From positions 1 through 30,540 of the forward strand of contig CAZFLY010000031.1 of the NCBI GenBank assembly GCA_964519995.1: 30,540 bases of DNA. The letters are read 5' to 3'. Position numbers and translations under genes: made by a program. The notes under the pieces are model-generated. The model saw only the letters and a program-made list of their open reading frames with translations, did not search any database and was not told the origin of the DNA. Below are positions 15,770 through 22,472 of the stretch, in pieces; the stretch's first letter is position 1, and the number at the start of each line of letters is the position of its first letter. Origin of the DNA: CAZFLY01 sp964519995. GTDB lineage: Bacteria > Planctomycetota > Phycisphaerae > Sedimentisphaerales > Anaerobacaceae.

Positions 15770-16948
15770 TTAATGTGTTAATGGTCTGCGTTTTTCGACA
15801 ATTCCGACATCTTTGTCACCTCGTCCGGAGAGATTTACAACCGTTATTGTTTCAGGATCGAGTTTGCCCTTAAGGCTCATCAGATAAGCCAAAGCGTGCG
15901 CGCTTTCCAACGCCGGTAGTATTCCCTCGGTTTTACTAAGCAACTCGAAAGCGTCGAGAACTTCGTCATCTTCGACGGCAACATATTCTGCTCTTTTGGT
16001 ATCTTTGAGCAGGCAGTGTTCCGGACCCACAGCGGGGTAGTCAAGGCCGGCACTTACGGATTCCGTTTCATAGACTTGGCCCTCATTGTCCTGCAATAGA
16101 TACGCCTTGGCGCCGTGGAGGATGCCGATTCTACCGGCGACAAGGCTCGCAGCGTGTTTGCCGCTGCTCAAACTTCTACCGCCCGCTTCAACACCAATTA
16201 GTCTGACATCTTTATCATCCAAAAATTCTGCGAATATACCAATCGCATTGCTGCCGCCACCAACGCAAGCTATTACGATATCCGGGAACCTGCCAAACTG
16301 TTCAAGACATTGTTGCTTGGTTTCCCTTCCGATACAGCTTTGAAAGTGTTTGACAATCGTGGGATAGGGGTGAGGTCCGCAGGCCGAGCCGAAAAGATAA
16401 AATGTATCCGTCACATGAGCCGTCCAATAACGAAGAGCATCGTTGATGGCGTCTTTTAATGTTCCGGTTCCGCCTTCGACAGGTATGACCTCGGCACCGC
16501 AAAGTTTCATTTTGTGAACGTTGACGCTTTGGCGTTCGATGTCGGTGACGCCCATAAAGATTTTTGTTTCCATGCCGAAAAAGGCGCCAATCATTGCGGT
16601 AGCCAAGCCGTGCTGGCCCGCACCGGTCTCTGCTATGAGCTTGGTTTTGCCCATAAATTTAGCTAAGAGCCCTTGTCCGAGTGTATTATTGCCTTTGTGA
16701 GCACCACCGTGCAGGAGGTCTTCGCGTTTTAGGTACACTTTAAAACCGACATATTCGCTGAATCTTCTTGCATAATATAGCGGAGTTGGCCTGCCATTGT
16801 AGTCTTTGGAAAGCTGCGCCAATTCAGTTACAAAACGCTCATCCTGATAAAAGCGATAAAAGGCTTCTTCTAATTCCTCCAACACCGGTATTAAAACTTC
16901 CGGAACATAGAAGCCGCCATAGTCTCCGAATCTTCCTTTGTATTTCAT
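15770..16948 (-). CDS. trpB: Tryptophan synthase beta chain, TrpB1 type
   Basis: The classical 392-residue TrpB, partner of TrpA, condensing indole with serine. Lys85 in LLHGGAHKGNNTLGQ binds PLP; the usual HTGAHKINN appears here as HGGAHKGNN, a modest divergence. AETGAGQHGLATA holds the catalytic Glu region, VGGGSNAIG is the phosphate loop, and SGRGDKD is the C-terminal family motif. ATG 16948 has GAGGA at good spacing. The stop overlaps a possible trpA start. Unlike the rest of the operon, it is separated from trpF by 77 bp that consist almost wholly of heptamer-phased repeats. Confidence 0.96.
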   Translation of the reverse strand: MKYKGRFGDYGGFYVPEVLIPVLEELEEAFYRFYQDERFVTELAQLSKDYNGRPTPLYYARRFSEYVGFKVYLKREDLLHGGAHKGNNTLGQGLLAKFMGKTKLIAETGAGQHGLATAMIGAFFGMETKIFMGVTDIERQSVNVHKMKLCGAEVIPVEGGTGTLKDAINDALRYWTAHVTDTFYLFGSACGPHPYPTIVKHFQSCIGRETKQQCLEQFGRFPDIVIACVGGGSNAIGIFAEFLDDKDVRLIGVEAGGRSLSSGKHAASLVAGRIGILHGAKAYLLQDNEGQVYETESVSAGLDYPAVGPEHCLLKDTKRAEYVAVEDDEVLDAFELLSKTEGILPALESAHALAYLMSLKGKLDPETITVVNLSGRGDKDVGIVEKRRPLTH

Positions 16949-16954
16949 ATGTTC

Positions 16955-17024
16955 CTCGTTTCTCGATACTGGATACTTGCTACTCGTCGAAAATCGAACA
17001 TCAAGAATCGAGTATCAAGCAATT
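16955..17024. repeat. Ten-unit heptamer-phased repeat in trpF-trpB gap
   Basis: On the plus strand the stretch splits into ten 7-bp units without slippage: CTCGTTT, CTCGATA, CTGGATA, CTTGCTA, CTCGTCG, AAAATCG, AACATCA, AGAATCG, AGTATCA, AGCAATT. The first half is CTNGATA-like and the second half is its approximate reverse complement, so the transcript could fold. It lies in the 77-bp space between trpF and trpB inside the operon. Confidence 0.65.
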
Positions 17025-17025
17025 A

Positions 17026-17649
17026 TTAACCTCTTAAATGTCGTATGCTCTCAAATAATTTTTTCATTTTCTTATGGTCTTTTTTACCAGGCTCAGCCTC
17101 GATACCGCTGCAGACATCAATTCCATAGACACCCAATTCGACTGCTTTTGGGGCGTTATCCGGATTTATACCGCCTGCAAGAAAAACACGTTTGCCGATG
17201 TGACCTATAATATTCCAATCAAAGGTAAGGCCCGTGCCACCATATTTGTGGGGGTCAAACGCATCCAGCAGAATCGCATCAGTAAAATAATATTCCGCTT
17301 TTTCGATATCTGCCTCGTTCTTTACCCTCAGAGCCTTCATGGTTTTAACATTGTCGGAAGTAAGCGATCGGCAAAATTCCGGACTTTCATCGCCGTGTAG
17401 CTGCACCCAGTTCAAAGGACACTGACCTATTGTCCCGCGGATTTCATCGAGCGAAGCATTTACAAATACGCCGACAACATCTATAAAAGCCGGCAATTTG
17501 CTTATTATCTGCGTTGTCTGTTGAAGAGTTACAAATCGCGAGCTTTTCGGGTAGAAATTAAAGCCCAGCAGATCAGCACCCATATCAATGGCTGCTGCAG
17601 CGTCGTCATAGTTAGTAATGCCGCATATTTTGACCTTCACTATCAGCAT
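17026..17649 (-). CDS. trpF: Phosphoribosylanthranilate isomerase
   Basis: TrpF isomerises N-(5-phosphoribosyl)anthranilate to CdRP, third step of tryptophan synthesis. The 207-residue TIM barrel begins VKVKICGITNYDDA, with the catalytic Cys, and contains GFNFYPKSSRFV, the catalytic Asp in LLDAFDPHKYGGTGLTFDW, and the phosphate loops FLAGGINPDN and GIDVCSGIEAEPGKKD. The ATG at 17649 lies 9 bp after trpD; a GTG three codons later is an alternative. It is an unfused TrpF and is not accompanied by trpC. Confidence 0.95.
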   Translation of the reverse strand: MLIVKVKICGITNYDDAAAAIDMGADLLGFNFYPKSSRFVTLQQTTQIISKLPAFIDVVGVFVNASLDEIRGTIGQCPLNWVQLHGDESPEFCRSLTSDNVKTMKALRVKNEADIEKAEYYFTDAILLDAFDPHKYGGTGLTFDWNIIGHIGKRVFLAGGINPDNAPKAVELGVYGIDVCSGIEAEPGKKDHKKMKKLFESIRHLRG

Positions 17650-17658
17650 TTGCGTTAC

Positions 17659-18678
17659 TTATGCTTTATTCGAGACGTCAATCAGCTTTTTTAGGCAGAC
17701 CATAGCTGTACCGTCACTGACCGAAGTCTCAGCCATTTTAATTGCTGTTTCGAAGTCATCCGCCATATCAGCCACAATTATCGCAGCGGCGGCGTTTAGA
17801 ACGACAATGTCTCTTTTTGGCCCTGTTTCTTTGCCGGAAAGTATGTCACGAATAATACCGGCATTAGTTATCACGTCACCAGTTTTCAATTCGTCAATAG
17901 AGGTGCTGGAAATACCGTAATCGGCAGGGTCAAGTTCGGTGGATATGATCTTGCCATTACTCAGTTGTCTGATTTTTGTGGTCCCCAGTGTACTTATCTC
18001 ATCCATGCCTTGACCGTGAACTACCATTGCCTTTTTTACGCCGAGCATTTTAAGGGCCTCGGCAATTCTATCCATAAGGCCTTCCTCTGCTACCCCCATA
18101 ACCTGTGCATTGACGCCGGCGGGATTAGCCAAAGGGCCGAGGATGTTAAAAGCTGTTCTAAAATCAAGACTCTTTCTGATCGGCTGTACGAATTTCATCG
18201 CGGGATGAAACTTCGGCGCAAACATAAAGCCGATATGAGCCTGCCGGATGCACTCTGCCACAACGTCAGGGCCCGGGTCGATATTTACGCCAAGTTCTTC
18301 GAGCACATCTGCCGAGCCGCACTTGCTGGTAATGCCGCGATTGCCATGTTTGGCCACATAGGCACCGGCACCGGCTGCCACAAATGCTGCGGCAGTCGAA
18401 ACGTTAAAAGTCTTGACGGTCGCTCCGCCTGTACCACATGTATCAATAAGATTTTTGACGTTGACCTTTACCGGCACAGCGTGCTGCCGTAGTGACTGAG
18501 CAAGGCCTGCTATCTCCGAGGGCGTTGCACGCTTCATTCGCATCATTGCCAGAAATGCGGCAATCTGAACATCGGAAACTTGACCCTCAAATATCGTATC
18601 CTGTAGGGCCTTTGCCTGCTCGAATGTCAGGTCTTTGCCATCCAATATTATTTCCAGGTATTCAGTTATCGTTGCCAT
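17659..18678 (-). CDS. trpD: Anthranilate phosphoribosyltransferase
   Basis: TrpD transfers phosphoribose from PRPP to anthranilate. The 339-residue protein has the helical N-domain (FEQAKALQDTIFEGQVSDVQIAAFLAMMRMK) and the PRPP/anthranilate motifs DTCGTGGATVKTFNVST, KHGNRGITSKCGSADVLEELG and GPLANPAG, all intact. It starts 3 bp after the trpG stop, with GGGAG lying in the end of trpG, so the pair is coupled. It is separate from trpG, not fused as in enterobacteria. Confidence 0.96.
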   Translation of the reverse strand: MATITEYLEIILDGKDLTFEQAKALQDTIFEGQVSDVQIAAFLAMMRMKRATPSEIAGLAQSLRQHAVPVKVNVKNLIDTCGTGGATVKTFNVSTAAAFVAAGAGAYVAKHGNRGITSKCGSADVLEELGVNIDPGPDVVAECIRQAHIGFMFAPKFHPAMKFVQPIRKSLDFRTAFNILGPLANPAGVNAQVMGVAEEGLMDRIAEALKMLGVKKAMVVHGQGMDEISTLGTTKIRQLSNGKIISTELDPADYGISSTSIDELKTGDVITNAGIIRDILSGKETGPKRDIVVLNAAAAIIVADMADDFETAIKMAETSVSDGTAMVCLKKLIDVSNKA

Positions 18679-18681
18679 AGA

Positions 18682-19287
18682 TTATCTCCCTACTTTTTGT
18701 TTGTTTTCTAAGGCAATTGACAGAATATTTTCGATTATCTTTCCACCTGCCGGTGTCAGGATACTTTCAGGATGAAACTGCACACCGAATATCGGCAGGT
18801 TCTTGTGCTGAACGCCCATTACGATTCCTTCAAATTCGGCAGTCTTTTCAAGACAGTCCGGTATTTCAACTGCAACCAGGCTGTGATAGCGACCAGCCTG
18901 TAGAGGATTTTCGATGCCGACAAAGATTCCCTTTTCGTTATGTGTGACCCTGGATGGCTTTCCATGCATCGGTTCCGGGGCGTGCCTAATTTTGCCGCCG
19001 AAATATTGAATAATTACCTGATGACCCAGGCACACGCCAAGCGTTGGTAGTTTATCCTTAAAGTAGCCGACGGCTTCGAGCGAGACACCTGCAGTGTCCG
19101 GCGTGCCGGGTCCCGGTGAAATCACAAGCAAATCCGGGTCAAATTGCTCAGCTACTGTTTTTAGTTCTTCAATCTCGGTATCGGCTCGGTAAACTTTGGC
19201 CCGGCAATTACGCTTGCAGAAGTCGTCAACGAGATTATAGGTAAACGAATCAAAATTGTCGATGAACAGAACCTTCTTATCTTCCAT
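18682..19287 (-). CDS. trpG: Anthranilate synthase glutamine amidotransferase subunit
   Basis: The class I glutaminase of anthranilate synthase, supplying ammonia to TrpE. At 201 residues it shows FIDNFDSFTYNLVDDF at the start, SPGPGTPD (oxyanion loop), the nucleophile Cys in LGVCLGHQ and the His-Glu pair in VQFHPESILT, so the triad is complete. ATG 19287 has GGAGG 10 nt upstream. It is located directly after trpE, which favours TrpG over PabA, although such subunits may serve both pathways. Confidence 0.94.
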   Translation of the reverse strand: MEDKKVLFIDNFDSFTYNLVDDFCKRNCRAKVYRADTEIEELKTVAEQFDPDLLVISPGPGTPDTAGVSLEAVGYFKDKLPTLGVCLGHQVIIQYFGGKIRHAPEPMHGKPSRVTHNEKGIFVGIENPLQAGRYHSLVAVEIPDCLEKTAEFEGIVMGVQHKNLPIFGVQFHPESILTPAGGKIIENILSIALENKQKVGR

Positions 19288-19305
19288 AAGCTTTATCCTC
19301 CGCTT

Positions 19306-20901
19306 TTACGTTCCACGAATTGCCCGCATACACGAGCCGGCTTTGTGCTCGGTTTCTTCAAATTCTGTTTTAGGAACACTATCGTGTACGATGCCTGCGC
19401 CGACACGAATATAAGCTGTGTGATCTTTGACCTGCAGGCTCCGTATCGTGATACAACTATCGAATTGGCCGTCAATGGTAAGGTACATAACTGCGCCGCC
19501 GTAGTAGCCGCGTTTGTTCTTCTCTAATTGCCGGATAATCTTCATCGCCTCTATCTTCGGAGCGCCCGTAAGCGTGCCCATATTCATTGTAGCCAGATAT
19601 GCGCTTAGCGCATCAAGTCCACTTGCAAGTGTACCTTTTACGTTGCTTACTAAATGCTGGACCGATTCATATTTCTCAGCTATCAGTAATTCTGTGACGA
19701 TTCGAGTACCGGGTTCAGCAACGCGTGCGATGTCGTTTCTGGCTAGGTCCACTAACATCATGTGCTCAGCCAATTCTTTTCGGTCGAGCTTTAGCTCAGC
19801 CTCGTATCTAAAGTCAACGTCCACGTCAATTTTACCAGCCACTTTGCCCCTTGGTTTTGTGCCGGCAATCGGCCTTATCTCAACGTTGCGTTTCTCGGTA
19901 CCGCTTACACGTAGATTCAGCTCAGGGCTCGAACCCATAAGTATCGTATTCGGCGTATTAAGATAGAACATGTATGGTGATGGATTTAGCTTGCGCAACC
20001 TCTTGTAAATATCAAGTGGCCCGTCCTGACATGGAACGACCTTTGTTCTGCTTAGGACAACCTGGAAAATGTCGCCATCTACGATGTGCTGCTTGGCGGT
20101 TCTGACCATTTGCTCGTACTCCGGCTGGTCGGTATCCGTGGAGTCCGGCGCTGATGAGGGAGTAAAGCTTCGTCTTTTCGGGGCATCAAACCTTGCGATA
20201 TTAAAATAATAATCAAAGCAGCTCTGCGCTTCGGCGATTGCGGCCTCACGGTCGCCGTCTGTAATAACGCAATTGACAATCACATAACCTTTGCCGTGCT
20301 CATGGTCCATCAGAAAGATATTATCGGCAAAATACAACTCGTAATCGGGATTGCCTAACAAATCCTCTTTGTTCGGAGGCAGCTTTTCAAACTGGTCAAT
20401 GAAATCGTAGCTCAATGCACCCAGCAGTCCACATGTTATGCGAAAGGGCTTGCTCGCCAGGCGAAAGGTAAAAGCGACTGCTCGCAGTACGTCCATCTGG
20501 TTTGTAGTTTTCAGGCGAGTCTGCTCGTCAACAAGATGGGCTTGTTGTTTTATCCGCCCAGTTATTGACTCGGGTCCGAAATCGACGGATTCACAGAAGG
20601 CAAATCTGTCTTGCTGCTCGGCCAGATATTGCAGGATACGTTTACCGGTACTGCTCAGGGCTTTTATGGTAAAGTCTGAACCTGTGCCGGTCAGATACAG
20701 AGCTGGTCTGGTGGTTCCGAAAGTAAGCGGATGCGTTCCTGCAAGATATTCTCTGGACTCGAACAGGCAGCAGTTTTTCGCCCGGCCGTAATCGCTTAAT
20801 TTTGCGAAGAAATCGACGGGATCGCCCATATCGATTTGCTTGACTATCGGCACAATCTGCCCCGGTTCAGCATTATGAATTATCTGCCTGTAATCTTCCA
20901 T
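19306..20901 (-). CDS. trpE: Anthranilate synthase component I
   Basis: TrpE makes anthranilate from chorismate and ammonia. The chorismate-binding half carries EYEQMVRTAKQHIVDGDIFQVVLS, RPIAGTKPRG, ELAEHMMLVDLARND and GTLTGAPKIEAMKI. The N-terminal region contains CCLFESRE, equivalent to the LLES loop that binds inhibitory tryptophan. The frame is open back to a TTG at 20943, but ATG 20901 (531 residues) is preferred: AAGGA lies just before it, and the extra codons coincide with a periodic repeat (20919-20939). It lies about 50 nt after the attenuator terminator, so expression depends on readthrough when Trp-tRNA is scarce. Confidence 0.95.
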   Translation of the reverse strand: MEDYRQIIHNAEPGQIVPIVKQIDMGDPVDFFAKLSDYGRAKNCCLFESREYLAGTHPLTFGTTRPALYLTGTGSDFTIKALSSTGKRILQYLAEQQDRFAFCESVDFGPESITGRIKQQAHLVDEQTRLKTTNQMDVLRAVAFTFRLASKPFRITCGLLGALSYDFIDQFEKLPPNKEDLLGNPDYELYFADNIFLMDHEHGKGYVIVNCVITDGDREAAIAEAQSCFDYYFNIARFDAPKRRSFTPSSAPDSTDTDQPEYEQMVRTAKQHIVDGDIFQVVLSRTKVVPCQDGPLDIYKRLRKLNPSPYMFYLNTPNTILMGSSPELNLRVSGTEKRNVEIRPIAGTKPRGKVAGKIDVDVDFRYEAELKLDRKELAEHMMLVDLARNDIARVAEPGTRIVTELLIAEKYESVQHLVSNVKGTLASGLDALSAYLATMNMGTLTGAPKIEAMKIIRQLEKNKRGYYGGAVMYLTIDGQFDSCITIRSLQVKDHTAYIRVGAGIVHDSVPKTEFEETEHKAGSCMRAIRGT

Positions 20902-20952
20902 ACTCTTATCCTTATCGGAAATTTCTAATCGTAAATTGCTCAAAACACAAAC

Positions 20953-20991
20953 AAAAAACGCAGCCTGCTGCTTTTCAACAGGCTGCGTTTT
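20953..20991 (-). terminator. trp attenuator terminator (3:4 hairpin)
   Basis: On the transcript CGCAGCCTG pairs with CAGGCTGCG, extended by A:U pairs at the base and by GU, U-A and G-C pairs towards an AAAAG loop. A run of six U follows (TTTTTT, then GTTTG). It is a strong intrinsic terminator placed between the leader peptide and trpE. Confidence 0.9.
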
Positions 20992-21042
20992 CTAAAAACT
21001 CTACCGAATTCTTTTACAGCAAATCACCGCTGCCTGCTGGTA

Positions 21043-21096
21043 TTATCCTGCAGGCCACCACCAGTTAACGGTATTTATACGGTTAATTTGCCTCAT
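21043..21096 (-). CDS. trpL: trp operon leader peptide
   Basis: A 17-codon ORF encoding MRQINRINTVNWWWPAG, then TAA. Three consecutive TGG codons at positions 12-14 are expected by chance only very rarely and are the standard sensor of charged tRNA-Trp. The ORF lies between a sigma70-type promoter and an intrinsic terminator in front of trpE. No Shine-Dalgarno is visible and the predicted transcript starts only a few bases before the ATG, so it may be translated as a leaderless message. Confidence 0.9.
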   Translation of the reverse strand: MRQINRINTVNWWWPAG

Positions 21097-21105
21097 AGAA
21101 CAGAT

Positions 21106-21134
21106 ATTAAACCATCTTTGCTCAATTTAGTCAA
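21106..21134 (-). promoter_or_regulatory. trp operon promoter
   Basis: On the minus strand TTGACT (21129-21134, 5/6) and TTTAAT (21106-21111, 5/6) are separated by exactly 17 bp. Transcription would start near 21099-21101, three to five bases before the trpL ATG. No TrpR-like operator was recognised. Confidence 0.75.
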
Positions 21135-21194
21135 GTAAAATCAAAGAAAATTTGTACTCATACCAATCATAAAAAGTATATGTGCTTATTCGTG

Positions 21195-21308
21195 TCATTT
21201 CGAGCGAGCCGTAAGAGCCTGCCCTGAGCGTAGTCGAAGGGCGAGTCGAGAAATCTATTTGAATAGATTTCTCCACTACGCCCCAGTGCTTTCTTGCGAA
21301 AGCAAGAA
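21195..21308. repeat. Intergenic inverted-repeat mosaic, part 1
   Basis: Contains CCCTGAGCGTAGTCGAAGGG (21221-21240 region), a perfect 12-bp inverted repeat GAGAAATCTATT-TG-AATAGATTTCTC (21248-21273), and a hairpin TTCTTGC-GAAA-GCAAGAA (21291-21308). No coding signal. The GCTTTCTTGCG word is shared with the element at 21378-21495. Confidence 0.6.
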
Positions 21309-21377
21309 CAGGGACTTCGGTCGAAAGGACATAAGCGCAAATTTTAATCACAATTGGCATAATCCAACGACAGGTAA

Positions 21378-21495
21378 CCCCCATGCTTTCTTGCGTGCCT
21401 CCCCCGAGTCTTCTGTCCTGCTGCCTCGACTTGCGTCGAGAGACGCAGAGGCAGTCGAAGACAGAATCGGGGGCAGGCGAAAGCAAGAATGGGGG
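21378..21495. repeat. 118-bp nested inverted repeat
   Basis: Outer arms start CCCCCATGCTTTC and end GAATGGGGG. Middle arms are CCCCCGA (left) and TCGGGGG (right), inner arms CTGCCTC (21421-21427) and GAGGCAG (21448-21454), and the tip is TGCGTC-GAGA-GACGCA (21432-21447). Arms match with small indels. It lies between the sugar-permease stop and the trp promoter, and could act as a bidirectional 3'-end structure or be a repeat element. Confidence 0.65.
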
Positions 21496-21509
21496 CTAAA
21501 TACAGGAAT

Positions 21510-22472
21510 CTATCCGGTTTGGCCGGCTTCAGCCTTGGCCCGTGCCAATTGGTCTACCGCGACCGCTGCGATGATAATTGCTCCAATCACTATTAGCTGA
21601 ACATTCGTTGATATGCCCAGTAATGTACAGCCGTTTCGCAAAAAGCTTATCAGTAGAGTCCCAATTATAGTGCCGGTTATGCTGCCTCTGCCCCCAGCGA
21701 GACTGGCGCCTCCAATTACAACCGATGCGATAATATCAAGCTCAAGAGCGATGCCGGCTGTTGGCTGAGCCGAGACAGTTCGGCTGGTCGCAATCATCGC
21801 CGCTATACCTACAAAAAGTCCCGTTAGGGTATAGATGTAGATAAGATTGCGGTCAACATTTACACCGGCATGGAAAGCCGCCTCGCGATTCGAGCCAATA
21901 GCGTAAGTATACCGTCCAAATCGAGTATATCTCAGAAGAAAACTTGCTATTGCCACAATAACGGCAAATATCACCACAGAGACAGGGATGCCCATAACCA
22001 CCCCGCTGCCAAGATATTTATAACTCGGCACATTGTATGGCTGACCGGCATTCATCACATAGGATATGCCGCGAAAAGCACTCATAGTACCCAGTGTAAC
22101 TATGAACGGCGGCAGCTTGAGTTTTGTGATGAGTACTCCATTTAACAAACCGCAAACTAATCCAGCCACAATCCCAACAAGGGTACCAAAGACAAGAGCC
22201 CCTTCCTGCGGAACCATTCCACCGATGGCAATCATTGCGTACGCGCCCGTCATACCCGAAAGAGCCAGCATCGACCCTACCGAAAGATCTATTCCGGCTG
22301 ATATGATGACTGATGTCATACCCAAGGCGATGATGCCATTGACACTTGAGCGACGAAGTACGTTCATGAAGTTATTTAATGTCAGGAATGTATCCGGCTC
22401 ATAAGCCGACAGAAAACAGATTATCAGTATCAGACTACCGAAGGGCAACAACTGCCTCATAAACCTGCTCAT
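21510..22472 (-). CDS. Ribose-type sugar ABC transporter permease
   Basis: The inner-membrane channel of a carbohydrate ABC importer of the RbsC/XylH family (BPD_transp_2). The 320 residues include about 8-10 hydrophobic helices. Diagnostic segments are NFMNVLRRSSVNGIIALGMTSVIISAGIDLSVGSM near residues 33-67, the loop SNREAAFHAGVNVDR (contact with the ATPase), and ASVVIGGASLAGGRGSITGT near residue 250. Its ATG directly follows the TAA of the ATPase gene, so the two are coupled. The sugar cannot be read from sequence. Confidence 0.93.
   Translation of the reverse strand: MSRFMRQLLPFGSLILIICFLSAYEPDTFLTLNNFMNVLRRSSVNGIIALGMTSVIISAGIDLSVGSMLALSGMTGAYAMIAIGGMVPQEGALVFGTLVGIVAGLVCGLLNGVLITKLKLPPFIVTLGTMSAFRGISYVMNAGQPYNVPSYKYLGSGVVMGIPVSVVIFAVIVAIASFLLRYTRFGRYTYAIGSNREAAFHAGVNVDRNLIYIYTLTGLFVGIAAMIATSRTVSAQPTAGIALELDIIASVVIGGASLAGGRGSITGTIIGTLLISFLRNGCTLLGISTNVQLIVIGAIIIAAVAVDQLARAKAEAGQTG

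Larger units (their letters stand above)
20953..21096 (-). promoter_or_regulatory. trp operon attenuator (leader RNA)
   Basis: The leader has the full set for ribosome-mediated attenuation. Segment 1 contains three tandem Trp codons. The 1:2 pause stem is GCCTGC (21050-21055) with GCAGGC (21032-21037). The 2:3 antiterminator pairs CAGCAGGC (21032-21039) with GCCTGTTG (20976-20983), using one GU pair. The 3:4 terminator is at 20953-20991. Stalling at the Trp codons frees segment 2 to capture segment 3 and prevents termination. Confidence 0.88.

Noticed and set aside
20902..20943. TTG start extending trpE by 14 codons
   Set aside because: No ribosome site. The added codons fall in a periodic repeat between the attenuator and a well-placed ATG at 20901.
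21127..21486. Minus-strand open frame of 119 codons
   Set aside because: It consists of the inverted-repeat mosaic and overlaps the trp promoter. No family motifs and low-complexity composition.
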